Source: JAHEME01 sp034435035
GTDB lineage: Bacteria > Chloroflexota > Anaerolineae > Aggregatilineales > UBA3940
Direction of reading: 5' to 3'
Length of the DNA stretch: 64,000 nucleotides
Assembly: GCA_034435035.1 (NCBI GenBank)
Contig: DAOTXW010000062.1
Span: 62,001 to 126,000, forward strand
Shown here: one piece after another, positions 17,464-26,138 of the stretch
Layout: each line of letters opens with the position of its first letter
Numbering within the stretch: position 1 is the first letter of the stretch
Program-made: the position numbers and the translations under genes
The notes under the pieces: model-generated
Databases searched by the model: none
What the model saw: the letters and a program-made list of their open reading frames with translations, nothing else
What the model was told of the DNA's origin: nothing

Positions 17464-17491
17464 TTGCAGCCACGGTCGTCTATGCTACAAT
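17464..17491 (+). promoter_or_regulatory. promoter of the Ser/Thr kinase gene
   Basis: TTGCAG (17464-17469) and TACAAT (17486-17491) are 16 bases apart, with an extended -10 TGC directly before the -10 box. It starts just after the oxidase terminator. The leader to the ATG at 17604 would be about 105 bases. Confidence 0.55.
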
Positions 17492-17603
17492 TCCCATGGG
17501 GTGGGGCTGGTCGGAGCCTTTTCCAGCCAGCGTGTTCTGCCAGGATTCGCGTTCAGCACCCCCCGATATCGATAATTCTGCCGATCGATGTGGAGACATT
17601 CTG

Positions 17604-19724
17604 ATGTCTGACTGGATTGGGCGCACGCTTTCAAAAGTCGAAATCCAGAAGCTGGTGGGGCGCGGCGGTATGGCGGATGTCTACCTGGGACGCCATACGA
17701 CGCTCAACCGTCTGGTGGCGGTCAAGATCCTCCATGCACACCTGTCTGACAATGATACGCTGCTGAGCCGCTTTCGGGCGGAGGCGCAGGCTGTGGCCGG
17801 TATGCGGCATCCTCATATCGTGCAGGTACTGGATTTTGATATATCGGGTGACCGCCCTTACATTGTGATGGAGCTGCTTGAAGGGCTGTCTCTGAAGGAC
17901 TACCTGACAAAGAGCCGCGAACAGGGCCTGCGCTTACCCCCGGAGACAATTACCTTTCTGATCTCGGCACTGGCCGGCGCGCTTGATTATGCGCATGCCC
18001 GGGGTGTTGTACACCGCGATATCAAGCCGGCTAATGTCATGTTGCGGCGCGAAAACGGGCTAATCGATCCGTCGCAGCCTCTGCCTCTTGACGTTCAACC
18101 TGTGCTGACTGATTTCGGCGTGGCGCGTATGGCAGATGCCAGTGTGCAGACAGCCTCCGGCACGATCATTGGCACACCGGCTTATATGAGCCCGGAGCAG
18201 GTTCGGGGCGAAACGGTAGATGCGCGATCGGATATCTATTCGCTGGGCATCATGCTCTATGAAATGCTCTCCGGGCAGTTGCCCTTTGATGGAGACACCC
18301 AGGCTTCTATCCTGATCAAACATATTGCGGAGCCAGTTCCGCAGTTGACCGGCGCTTCACCGGAGCTGCAGGCTGTTGTGGATCAGGCGCTGGCAAAGAC
18401 ACCTGTTGAGCGGTTTCAGAGAGCCAGTGATCTGGCCACGGCGCTGGAAGTTGCCCTCGGGCTTGCGGCGAAGACGTCGGCCACCGAGCAGTTAGTTGCG
18501 CCCCGCAGGCGCCCCGTCGATGATGACAACCCTGAGTCCACCCTGGCGATCTCTCCTCAACCGGCGCTTACCACGGCCAGCCTGGCCCCCACCCCTGATG
18601 TCACGGTGCAGTCGTCGCCAGCGCCAGCCAGCCCGGTGATCTGGGTGGCGGGGGTGGCCGGCGTGCTGGCGCTGGTGATCAGCGTGGCGGCGCTGCTGAT
18701 GGGGCGCGGGGAGCGCCCGTCGGAGGAGGGGCCCGGCGCTGTCGAACCCTCCGCCGATATGCCAGCCACGGAGTCCGGAGCCGATCAGCCACCACCTGGC
18801 CCCACGCTGCCTGCGCCAACCTTTACCCCCGCGCCCGAAGAGCCTGTTCTGGCCCCCGGATCGCCTGTCGGCCTGGCGCTGATACGGGATTCGGATGTGA
18901 GCATCAGCCTATCGGGGCTGACGGAGCCTCCTGCAGACTCCGCCTATGAGGCGTGGCTGACTGATCCCGAGCAGCCACCTCTCAGCCTGGGCGTGCTTGA
19001 ATTCGCCGCGGGCGAGGCCGGGCTTTCCTTCACTGAGCCTGGTGGGGTTAACTTGCTTATGCAGTACAGTGAGGTGGTTGTGACCATGGAGCCGGCAGCA
19101 GGCTCGGGAGGCGTGATGACGGGCCCGGTGATCTACAGCGGGCGCCTTGAACCCGAGACTCAGGCGCGGCTGCGATTGATGTTCAGCGTTGCACGCGGGA
19201 TACCGCTCCAGCAGGCGGTTACGGAAGGCGTGATGCGCCAATCTGTTGCCTATGACTCGCACAGGCAGTATACGATCGATGCGATCCGCAGCAGCAACCT
19301 GCCCAGCGCGGTAAGCCACGCGGAGCACGTGATCAACATCGTTGTAGGTCGTGAAAGCCCGGAATATCTGGACTATAATGGCAACGGCCGGCCCGAGAAT
19401 CCAGGCGATGGCGTGGGATTAGAAAATTACCTGCTGATCCTGCAGGAAGCAGCGGTCGGCGCGGCTAGCACCCCCGGAGCTGCGGCAGAAACGATCAGTG
19501 CAGCAGAGGAACTGGCGGCACAGATCGACGACCTGCTGCTGGTGGTGAATGACGCCAAGAATGATGAGCTAAGCATCACCGTGGCCGATACCATTGACGA
19601 GGTGCTGCCCCTCGCGGCAGACCTCGACTCACTGGCTGTGACCGATGCGGCCGCGCAGGTCGCCGAGACCGGAGATACACTCACCTTGATGATCGCTGTG
19701 CCAATCAGCTCATCCGGTAACTGA
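17604..19724 (+). CDS. membrane-anchored Ser/Thr protein kinase with extracytoplasmic C-terminal domain
   Basis: It phosphorylates proteins in the cytoplasm and probably senses something outside. The 706-residue product has a kinase domain (1-280) with GRGGMADVYLG, Lys41, HRDIKPANV (Asp139), DFG (170-172) and APE-like SPEQ. A Pro/Thr linker precedes one membrane helix (about 345-367). The outer part has a Pro/Glu-rich stalk, a region like the anti-sigma-K (RskA) domain ('YEAWLTDPEQPPLSLGVLEF'), and a segment with HAEH (about 571-574) followed by an Asp/Asn/Gly-rich loop (about 588-602). The ATG at 17604 is chosen because upstream codons lie in promoter DNA. No PASTA repeats are present. The ligand is unknown. 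Confidence 0.87.
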   Translation: MSDWIGRTLSKVEIQKLVGRGGMADVYLGRHTTLNRLVAVKILHAHLSDNDTLLSRFRAEAQAVAGMRHPHIVQVLDFDISGDRPYIVMELLEGLSLKDYLTKSREQGLRLPPETITFLISALAGALDYAHARGVVHRDIKPANVMLRRENGLIDPSQPLPLDVQPVLTDFGVARMADASVQTASGTIIGTPAYMSPEQVRGETVDARSDIYSLGIMLYEMLSGQLPFDGDTQASILIKHIAEPVPQLTGASPELQAVVDQALAKTPVERFQRASDLATALEVALGLAAKTSATEQLVAPRRRPVDDDNPESTLAISPQPALTTASLAPTPDVTVQSSPAPASPVIWVAGVAGVLALVISVAALLMGRGERPSEEGPGAVEPSADMPATESGADQPPPGPTLPAPTFTPAPEEPVLAPGSPVGLALIRDSDVSISLSGLTEPPADSAYEAWLTDPEQPPLSLGVLEFAAGEAGLSFTEPGGVNLLMQYSEVVVTMEPAAGSGGVMTGPVIYSGRLEPETQARLRLMFSVARGIPLQQAVTEGVMRQSVAYDSHRQYTIDAIRSSNLPSAVSHAEHVINIVVGRESPEYLDYNGNGRPENPGDGVGLENYLLILQEAAVGAASTPGAAAETISAAEELAAQIDDLLLVVNDAKNDELSITVADTIDEVLPLAADLDSLAVTDAAAQVAETGDTLTLMIAVPISSSGN

Positions 19725-19751
19725 TGTTTTTTCTCATGTAAACATGGACAG

Positions 19752-19783
19752 CTGGCAGCCCTCTCGCAGAGGCTGCCAGTTTT
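19752..19783 (+). terminator. intrinsic terminator after the kinase gene
   Basis: CTGGCAGCC (19752-19760) pairs with GGCTGCCAG (19771-19779), extended by TCT/AGA past one bulged C to a 3-base loop, and is followed by TTTTGCG. It begins 27 bases after the kinase stop. Confidence 0.8.
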
Positions 19784-19810
19784 GCGTCTCAGGCCGGGGA
19801 AGATGAGTTA

Positions 19811-19819
19811 TGCTATCAT
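19811..19819 (+). promoter_or_regulatory. extended -10 promoter element before the PAS-protein operon
   Basis: TGCTATCAT carries the extended -10 TGn and a TATCAT box, 39 bases before the ATG at 19858 and just after the kinase terminator. No -35 box is seen. Confidence 0.4.
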
Positions 19820-19857
19820 ACGAGGCAGGCCATTCGGGGTAAGGAGCTGGTCGGCCA

Positions 19858-20928
19858 ATGGGTAGATCATCCCGCGAAGTGGGAACGGAGCTCTGGCGTG
19901 AGCTGATTGAGCGGTTGGATGAAGGCGTTCTGATCTTCAGCGATCGCGGGATCGTGATCTATGCTAATGACAGCGCCGCGCGGCTGCTGGGTTACACCCC
20001 TCGCGATGTCCTGGAGCTAGACAGGGATGACCTCATCTCACTCTGCCAGCATGATCGCCTGGATGAGGCGTCATTTGCCCGGGCGCTTCTCACCGACAGC
20101 CTTCCTAACACGCCCGGTCAGCGCTACGAGATAGCCACGGCCAACAATCGCCTGCTTGTCACTCCCTTCCGGCTTGAGATGGAACATGGCTCGGTAACCG
20201 TATTGCTGCTCCGGGAGCAACAATCATGGCGAGCCGAGTTGATCAACCAGACCCTTGTTTCGTCGGATATGCAAGGGCCGTTATTGTTCGCAGATACGTA
20301 TTGTCAGATGCTGTTATCCCGGCTGGAAAGTGGAAAAGCTTACCCCTTTGAACTGCTCGACCTGGCCCGGATAGCGTCTGAGAGCGTTGAGCGCGCCCTG
20401 GCCCTCTGGGAAACACTGGCGCATCTGAACAGCACTGACCCGGCTCAGGAACCCGATTGGGTTCTCGGGCCGGCGAGTCTCGCGGAGGTAGTTGACACGG
20501 CCCTCAGAGCAGCCCTTCAGCGCCACCAGCACAGCTTCCCGGTGGTTGATGTCAAGATCCCGGAAGACCTGCCGTGCATCGCGGCGTCGGAACAGCACCT
20601 GCCACACGCACTATCCGCCCTATTGGAAGGCGTTGCCCAGCGGCTGACCCACCATGATCATATCCGGCTGGTTGCTCATCATCAGCGCCGCTATGTACAG
20701 ATCGATCTGATGGTCGATAAGGCGGGCCTGATCCATGGCTATCAACTGGACACGTTGCCGCTGGCGGTGGCTGAACAGATCATCCTGCGCCATAGTGGGC
20801 GCATCTGGATCGAGGCGCCCGATCAATCAGGTGCGCTCAGCGTCTCGTTGCCTGTCTGGGTTGAGGCGGACGCGTGCGCCCCGGAAGGCCAGCCCTCAAT
20901 GGCAGGAGACAGCAGTAACCTGCCTTGA
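19858..20928 (+). CDS. PAS-domain protein with degenerate histidine-kinase-like C-terminus
   Basis: This is a probable cytoplasmic sensor of 356 residues with no membrane helix. A PAS domain (about 14-125) is shown by 'LIERLDEGVLIFSDRGIVIY' and 'SAARLLGYTPRDVLEL'. The rest resembles a histidine kinase: a helical region (about 135-185), then 'LPLAVAEQIILRHSGRIWIE' near 295-320, which matches the end of the ATPase domain. I see no phospho-acceptor His motif and no N, G1 or G2 boxes, so kinase activity is doubtful. It is the first gene of an apparent operon; the pseudo-FGE gene follows after 28 bases. Signal unknown. Confidence 0.65.
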   Translation: MGRSSREVGTELWRELIERLDEGVLIFSDRGIVIYANDSAARLLGYTPRDVLELDRDDLISLCQHDRLDEASFARALLTDSLPNTPGQRYEIATANNRLLVTPFRLEMEHGSVTVLLLREQQSWRAELINQTLVSSDMQGPLLFADTYCQMLLSRLESGKAYPFELLDLARIASESVERALALWETLAHLNSTDPAQEPDWVLGPASLAEVVDTALRAALQRHQHSFPVVDVKIPEDLPCIAASEQHLPHALSALLEGVAQRLTHHDHIRLVAHHQRRYVQIDLMVDKAGLIHGYQLDTLPLAVAEQIILRHSGRIWIEAPDQSGALSVSLPVWVEADACAPEGQPSMAGDSSNLP

Positions 20929-20956
20929 ACGTATTGTCATGCAGGACTGAGCGACG

Positions 20957-22423
20957 ATGACCAATCAAACAGCGGATGACCTCACCCCCGAGTCTGAGCC
21001 GGGGCCTGGTGGTAGTGAGCAATCGCCTTCCGGTGCGGCGCCAGGGCAGGATAGCACACTACCTGATGAGACATCCCAACGGCAGGCGCAGCCCGATTGG
21101 CTGGGATCGCTGATGCTCCCGGGATCGATGCTTGAGGAACCGGCTGATCTGGTCCGTGAAAACCAGGAACCCGCGCAGCCTGCAAGCTATCGGACGAGGC
21201 CCCGCTCCAGCCCCCGATTGCCAGCGGCGCTCATTGCCGCGGCGGTGACAATCATCGTAGCAGTGCTGTGCGCGGGCCTGCTCCTCGGAGCCGCTTACCT
21301 GGCTGACGCCCTGCCTCCGGCGGCGCTGGCTCTGCTCCCTGACACGGTGATTTCACCGGCTGCCAGGGATACCACCATGACGCCTGACCGCGCTGCAGTG
21401 GAGAACACCTCGTTCGCCAGCCCATCTGATGGGCTGATAGAACCGACAGACACTCGCCCAACCCTGACGCCAGCCGTGGCAGTGACCGTGCTGCCTTCCC
21501 CCACACAACTGCCACCTTCCCAGGCAGCGGCGTCAGCCATTCCTTCCCGGGCACCACCCCGGCCCACCAGCCAGCCAATTCCCACCCCGATTCCTACCAG
21601 CAGCGCCGCGACGGCCACCCCCTTCGTGACTGTGCGCGAGGGTGGCGGGATCAGCCAGCACGGCGTGCTCATGGTATATGTGCCGGGTGGGACCTTCGCG
21701 ATGGGGTCTAACGCGGGCGGATCGGAGAGTCCGGTGCATGCGGTAACGCTGAGCCCCTACTATATCGATCAGTACGAGGTAACCAATGCAAGCTGGGCCG
21801 CCTGCGTAGCGGCCGGAGGGTGCCAGCTTCCCGGCGATACGGATGCCTTTGACAACACACCTTACTATGGCGTTGAAGCCTTCAATGGCTATCCCGTCAT
21901 CTACGTTAGCTGGTATCACGCTGATGCCTATTGTCGCTGGCGCGGGGCGCGCCTGCCGACTGAAGCCGAATGGGAGATGGCAGCCCGCTGGAATCCGACA
22001 ACGGGAGCGGTATCTGCTTATCCGTGGGGAGATACCTGGGATCCTGCCCGCCTCAATTACTGCGACGCCGGTTGCCTGCTGCCCGATCCTGCCTTTGTAG
22101 ATCCAACATTCATGGATGGCTGGCCGCAGATGGCGCCCGTCGGCACGTTCCCCGGCGGCGTCAGCGCGCTGATGCTCTACGACATGGCGGGCAACGTGGC
22201 CGAGTGGGTGGCTGACTGGTACAGCCCCACCTATTACGCAGAGTCACCGGCCACTAACCCGCCCGGCCCGGCCAGCGGGACGGCCAGAGTCGTGCGCGGC
22301 GGCGGCTGGAGCCTCGACCGGAACTGGACACGCAGCACAGCGCGATCGCACTTTGGCGCCCTGTCACAGGTTGCCGGGATCGGCTTTCGCTGCGCGGTGT
22401 CCAGCGCGGCTGCTGCTCCCTAG
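20957..22423 (+). CDS. membrane-anchored SUMF1/FGE-fold protein without catalytic cysteines
   Basis: This 488-residue protein has a hydrophilic N-terminus, one membrane helix (about 93-117), a long Pro/Thr/Ser linker (to about 220) and a C-terminal domain of the formylglycine-generating-enzyme fold ('VYVPGGTFAMGS', 'YYIDQYEVTNASWAACVAAG', 'WRGARLPTEAEWEMAARW', 'DMAGNVAEWVADWY', 'GIGFRCA'). The stretch 'RVVRGGGWSLDRNWTRS' replaces the region that holds the two copper-binding Cys of true FGE and has none, so sulfatase activation is unlikely. Related domains bind ligands or do EgtB-like chemistry. It is probably an outward-facing sensor or binding domain. Confidence 0.8.
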   Translation: MTNQTADDLTPESEPGPGGSEQSPSGAAPGQDSTLPDETSQRQAQPDWLGSLMLPGSMLEEPADLVRENQEPAQPASYRTRPRSSPRLPAALIAAAVTIIVAVLCAGLLLGAAYLADALPPAALALLPDTVISPAARDTTMTPDRAAVENTSFASPSDGLIEPTDTRPTLTPAVAVTVLPSPTQLPPSQAAASAIPSRAPPRPTSQPIPTPIPTSSAATATPFVTVREGGGISQHGVLMVYVPGGTFAMGSNAGGSESPVHAVTLSPYYIDQYEVTNASWAACVAAGGCQLPGDTDAFDNTPYYGVEAFNGYPVIYVSWYHADAYCRWRGARLPTEAEWEMAARWNPTTGAVSAYPWGDTWDPARLNYCDAGCLLPDPAFVDPTFMDGWPQMAPVGTFPGGVSALMLYDMAGNVAEWVADWYSPTYYAESPATNPPGPASGTARVVRGGGWSLDRNWTRSTARSHFGALSQVAGIGFRCAVSSAAAAP

Positions 22424-22439
22424 TGGGTCGGGAGCGTCG

Positions 22440-22925
22440 ATGGGCCCATTCGACAAGACTCTGGCCATGCGCATCCTGGAAGGACAGGGTGTGCCGTATC
22501 AGGTAGTTCGGTTTCCCGATACGATCCATGATGCCGTTGAAGTGGCAGCCTATGCCAATGTCCCGCCGGAGCATGTCTACAAAACGCTGGTGGTATTGGC
22601 CGATGACCCCGGATTCAAGCCCCTGCTGATCATGATTGCCTCAAACAGCACGCTTGATCTCAAGAAGACGGCCCGCGCAGTAGGCGCCAAAAAGGTTCAC
22701 ATGGCTCGCCAGGTGGAAGCTGAGCGGCTGACCGGTCTAAAGGTAGGGGGAATATCCGCGCTGGCGCTGCTCAACCGGGGCTTCGATATCTACCTCGATG
22801 AATGGGCAACGCTGCTGGATTTCATCCTGGTAAGCGCAGGCCAGCGCGGACTCAATCTCCGGCTGTCGGTTGAAGATCTGATTCGGGTGACGGGTGCCCG
22901 GATGATCGATGTTGTCAGTGACTGA
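22440..22925 (+). CDS. ybaK: YbaK/EbsC-family aminoacyl-tRNA deacylase
   Basis: Proteins of this family hydrolyse mischarged tRNA such as Cys-tRNA-Pro. The 161-residue product fits family size and has 'VVRFPDTIHDAVEVAAYANV', 'HVYKTLVVLADD' with the conserved Lys, 'LDLKKTARAVGAKKVHMA' and 'TGLKVGGISALAL', which correspond to the catalytic Lys and GxxxP/G region of YbaK. The ATG at 22440 follows GGAG by 6 bases and starts 16 bases after the upstream gene. It overlaps the longest form of the next gene, so the two are probably co-translated. Specificity within the family is uncertain. Confidence 0.85.
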   Translation: MGPFDKTLAMRILEGQGVPYQVVRFPDTIHDAVEVAAYANVPPEHVYKTLVVLADDPGFKPLLIMIASNSTLDLKKTARAVGAKKVHMARQVEAERLTGLKVGGISALALLNRGFDIYLDEWATLLDFILVSAGQRGLNLRLSVEDLIRVTGARMIDVVSD

Positions 22926-22941
22926 AGCGCAGGAGGGCAGC

Positions 22942-23358
22942 GTGGTGATCTCAAGGGAGATATCTCTCAGTACGCGAGGCGAGGCTGACATGCATGACCT
23001 CACCCCCCGCGCACAGAGCTTGGTAGCCGAAAGTGGCCTCAGTGACGGGATTGTCACCCTCTTCTGTCCGAGTTCAACCAGTGCTCTGACAACCATCGAG
23101 TTCGAGAGCGGCGCATTGGCTGATTTCAGGAGACTTTTCGATGAGATCGCCGGCACGGACCGGCCCTACCGCCACAATGCACGCTGGCATGACGGGAATG
23201 GGCATGCGCATGTCCGGGCGGCGCTGCTCGGCCCCAGCCTGACGGTGCCATTCACCGGAGGGCAGCTGCGGTTGGGTACCTGGCAGCAGATTCTATACGT
23301 GGACTTCGATAACCGGCCTCGCAGCCGCACGTTGATTGTGCAGATCATCGGGGAGTGA
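22942..23358 (+). CDS. yjbQ: YjbQ family (UPF0047) protein
   Basis: This is a small conserved cytoplasmic protein of 138 residues. YjbQ proteins are annotated as secondary thiamine-phosphate synthases from complementation work; the true role is unsettled. The family pattern is 'ISLSTRGEADMHDLTPRAQ', 'GIVTLFCPSSTSALTTIEFE', 'NARWHDGNGHAHVRAALLG' with clustered His, and 'LGTWQQILYVDFDNRPR'. AGGAGGG at 22931-22937 selects a GTG at 22942 or 22945; an upstream ATG at 22909 would overlap ybaK and lacks a ribosome-binding site. Confidence 0.85.
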   Translation: MVISREISLSTRGEADMHDLTPRAQSLVAESGLSDGIVTLFCPSSTSALTTIEFESGALADFRRLFDEIAGTDRPYRHNARWHDGNGHAHVRAALLGPSLTVPFTGGQLRLGTWQQILYVDFDNRPRSRTLIVQIIGE

Positions 23359-23367
23359 AGCCATCCG

Positions 23368-23835
23368 ATGCCATTCAGACGTGCAGGGGCTGGAGCCTTG
23401 GCGCTGTGGCTGCTGATAGGCGGAACACTGCTGGCAGCCACGGCAGTACGGCGTGCCAGCATGCCGCTGGCGCTGCTGCGTGGCGGCCTTGCTGTCGAGG
23501 GGGTCATCACCGAAAAGCAGTTGCAGTGGGACGATGACCGGCTGATCCCGGTCGCGGTACCGGTCTATGTCATCCGCTACGCTTACCCGACACCCGGGGG
23601 GCAGATGCGAACTGGCGAACAGCGCGTCACCCGGCACTTCTACGCTCAGAGCGGTGAGCAGGGTGCGCCGGCCCGGATCCTGGTTGAGTCGACTAACCCC
23701 GCCGTCAGTGCGATCGAAGCCCGCCTGACGTTCCCGGGGGCTGCAGGCCTGCGGCTCGCGCTGGGGCTGGCTGCTATGGCGGCGGCCTACCTGGTGCTGC
23801 TGTTTGGCGTGTTGCCCCCTGCCAGGGGCAGATAG
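23368..23835 (+). CDS. small membrane protein, DUF3592-like
   Basis: The 155-residue product has an N-terminal membrane helix (about 8-28), an extracytoplasmic or loop region of about 90 residues rich in beta-strand pattern ('VEGVITEKQLQWDDDRLIPV', 'YVIRYAYPTPGGQM'), and a second helix near the C-terminus (about 127-148). This two-helix layout with a variable middle resembles DUF3592 proteins, for which no function is known. It lies 9 bases after yjbQ at the end of the operon and converges on rlmB, with only 9 bases between the stops. Confidence 0.6.
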   Translation: MPFRRAGAGALALWLLIGGTLLAATAVRRASMPLALLRGGLAVEGVITEKQLQWDDDRLIPVAVPVYVIRYAYPTPGGQMRTGEQRVTRHFYAQSGEQGAPARILVESTNPAVSAIEARLTFPGAAGLRLALGLAAMAAAYLVLLFGVLPPARGR

Positions 23836-23844
23836 CCCCCGCTG

Positions 23845-24594
23845 CTAACTGAAGCCCCGCGCCTGCCAGGCGGCGTACAGCGCGATGCTTCCAGCCGTCG
23901 CGGCATTCAGGCTCTCGATCTGCCCGCGCATGGGCAAATGGATGAGCAGGTCGCACGTTTCGCTCACCAGCCGGCGCAGCCCCTGCCCTTCACTGCCGAC
24001 CACCAGCGCCAGCGCCCCTCGCAGATTGGCGCGATCATAGCGAGTTGAGCTGGCATCCATATCCAGGCCCACGGCCCACACATCGGTCTTCTGAAGCGCC
24101 TTTATCGTCTGCACCAGATTGGTGACGCGTGCGATCAGCAGATGTTCCACTGCGCCCGATGAGGCGCTGACAACAGCCGGTGTGATCTCGGCAGAACGGC
24201 GCTCCTGCAGGATCACCCCGTGAATACCTACAGCTTCTGCGGTGCGCAGCAGAGTGCCTACGTTCTGGACATCCTGCAGCAGATCGAGCAGGAGCAGGAA
24301 GGGCTGTTCTGAGCGCGAGGCAGCCAGCGCCAGCATATCCTCAACCTCCGCGTATGGATAGGCTCCTGCCTCCAGCGCCAGGCCCTGATGGTTTACTCCC
24401 CGGGTCTGACGGTCCAGCCAGGTCCGGGCAGCCGAATCGATCCGCACGCCGCGCTGGCGGGCTAGCTCGGCGATTTCGCGCAGACCCGCCGAACTCTCCA
24501 CCCCCTCGGCCAATACCAGACGCCGGAAGGCGCGCCGGCCGGATCGCAGAGCTTCGACGACCGGCCGGCGGCCATACAGAATTTCGCTGCTCAT
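23845..24594 (-). CDS. rlmB: 23S rRNA 2'-O-ribose methyltransferase, TrmH/RlmB family
   Basis: It methylates a ribose in 23S rRNA using S-adenosylmethionine. The 249-residue product has the N-terminal substrate-binding domain starting 'EILYGRRPVVEALRSGRR' and the SPOUT domain with motif 1 'LDLLQDVQNVGTLLRTAEAV', motif 2 'ALVVGSEGQGLRRLV' and motif 3 'IHLPMRGQIESLNAATAGS'. That order and spacing are typical of RlmB. It follows cysS by 36 bases in the same direction, a common neighbourhood in bacteria. ATG 24594. Confidence 0.9.
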   Translation of the reverse strand: MSSEILYGRRPVVEALRSGRRAFRRLVLAEGVESSAGLREIAELARQRGVRIDSAARTWLDRQTRGVNHQGLALEAGAYPYAEVEDMLALAASRSEQPFLLLLDLLQDVQNVGTLLRTAEAVGIHGVILQERRSAEITPAVVSASSGAVEHLLIARVTNLVQTIKALQKTDVWAVGLDMDASSTRYDRANLRGALALVVGSEGQGLRRLVSETCDLLIHLPMRGQIESLNAATAGSIALYAAWQARGFS

Positions 24595-24630
24595 CGACCC
24601 CTGCTGTCTGCTCCGGGCGGACCGGATCCA

Positions 24631-26079
24631 TTAAGGGAGCTTGTAGACGGTGCTGTCCGGGCGATCCTCAAGCACAATGCCCAGTTCTGCTAAGTGATTG
24701 CGGATCGCATCTGCGCGGGCGTAATTCTTCTCCGCTCGGGCCTCCGCTCGCATGGCGATCAGCAGTTTGACCAGCTCGCCCACCAGATCGGCGTCGCTGC
24801 CGCCGACTGCCAACCGGTCAGGGATGATCCCCAGCACCGTGCCGCCCAGTTCACGATACAAATCATCGATCGCCTGAAGCACTGTGCGCCCGACCTCCTC
24901 CCCGCTGTTGAGAAGGCTGTTAACCTCGCGCGTTAGAGCCTGCAAAACGCTGATCGCCACTGGCGCATTGAAGTCGTCGTCCATCGCTTCAATGAACCGC
25001 GCACGGTGCTCCCCCAGCACGGTGCTGAACCCTGCCGCCGCATCGCTTTCGGGAGCGCTCTGCAGAGTGTGCCGGACCAGCTGAACAGCTCCGATCAGCC
25101 GCTCCCACCCGCGGGTGGCGGCTTCCAGTGCCGATTCGCTGTAATCGATGGGGCTGGAATAGTGGCTGGAAAGGATAAATGCCCGCAGAGCCTCCGGGTG
25201 AGTCTTCTTGAGTGCATCCTTGATGGTGATGAAATTACCCAGCGATTTGCTCATCTTGACGCCGTCGACCGTCAGGGAGCCGGTCAGCAACCAGTACCGG
25301 GCAAATGGCTTACCGGTCAGGGCTTCCGCCTGGGCGATTTCGCACTCATTGTGGGGGAAACGATTCTCCAACCCTCCGCCGTGTATATCAAACGTTTCGC
25401 CCAGGTACTTCATCGACATGGCCGAGCATTCAATGTGCCAGCCCGGGAAGCCGCGCCCCCAGGGGCTGTCCCACTGCATGAGGTGTTCGTCCTCAGCATG
25501 CCGCCACAGGGCAAAGTCGGCCGGGTTCCGCTTGCCTTCGCTTACCTCGACGCGAATCCCGCCCATCAGTTCGTCAAGGTTCTGGCCCGACAGCTTGCCG
25601 TATTCCGGGAAAGCAGTGACATCGAAGTACACATCACCCGCCCCGGTCACATAAGCGTACCCCCGTTCGATCAGGGCGCGGGTCATGGCGATCTGCTCCG
25701 GGACATGCCCGCTGGCCCGCGGCGAGATATCGGGGCGTATCACGCCGAGGGCATCCATATCCTCAAAGTAAGACCGGGTATAGGTTTCCACAACCTCCAT
25801 AGGCTCCAGACTCAGCGCTCCTGCCTTCTTCAGGATGCGATCTTCCCCTGTATCCAGCAGATGGCCCACGTCGGTGATGTTCTGGACATAGCGTACCCGG
25901 TAACCCTGGTGGCGGAGGTAGCGCAGCATAACATCGAAGGAAACATAGGTCTTGGCGTGCCCGATATGGGCATGGTCATAGACCGTAGGGCCGCAGACAT
26001 ACATTCTGACCTGGTTTTCAACCAGGGGAACAAAGGCTTCCTTTTGCCGGGTGAGCCGGTTGAATACTTGAAGAGCCAT
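24631..26079 (-). CDS. cysS: cysteine--tRNA ligase
   Basis: It charges tRNA-Cys. The 482-residue product has the class I signature 'CGPTVYDHAHIGHAKTYVSF' (with the HIGH element and a zinc Cys), 'GWHIECSAMS' (zinc Cys and His region) and the KMSKS loop 'KMSKSLGNF'. The C-terminal helical domain ends with 'KNYARADAIRNHLAELGIV', typical of CysRS. It lies 59 bases after gltX and 36 before rlmB, forming a translation operon on the minus strand. Confidence 0.96.
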   Translation of the reverse strand: MALQVFNRLTRQKEAFVPLVENQVRMYVCGPTVYDHAHIGHAKTYVSFDVMLRYLRHQGYRVRYVQNITDVGHLLDTGEDRILKKAGALSLEPMEVVETYTRSYFEDMDALGVIRPDISPRASGHVPEQIAMTRALIERGYAYVTGAGDVYFDVTAFPEYGKLSGQNLDELMGGIRVEVSEGKRNPADFALWRHAEDEHLMQWDSPWGRGFPGWHIECSAMSMKYLGETFDIHGGGLENRFPHNECEIAQAEALTGKPFARYWLLTGSLTVDGVKMSKSLGNFITIKDALKKTHPEALRAFILSSHYSSPIDYSESALEAATRGWERLIGAVQLVRHTLQSAPESDAAAGFSTVLGEHRARFIEAMDDDFNAPVAISVLQALTREVNSLLNSGEEVGRTVLQAIDDLYRELGGTVLGIIPDRLAVGGSDADLVGELVKLLIAMRAEARAEKNYARADAIRNHLAELGIVLEDRPDSTVYKLP

Positions 26080-26138
26080 GAACGTTTCCTGTGCGCGAAA
26101 CCGGGATGACGGGCGGGCTGCGCCGCTGGCCGCCTGCC

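Noticed and set aside
20957..22423. True formylglycine-generating enzyme for sulfatases
   Set aside because: The region that should hold the two active Cys has none, and no sulfatase gene is in the window.
25006..26109. A 367-codon plus-strand frame opposite cysS
   Set aside because: cysS carries HIGH and KMSKS motifs on the minus strand; the antisense frame has no ribosome-binding site or domain.
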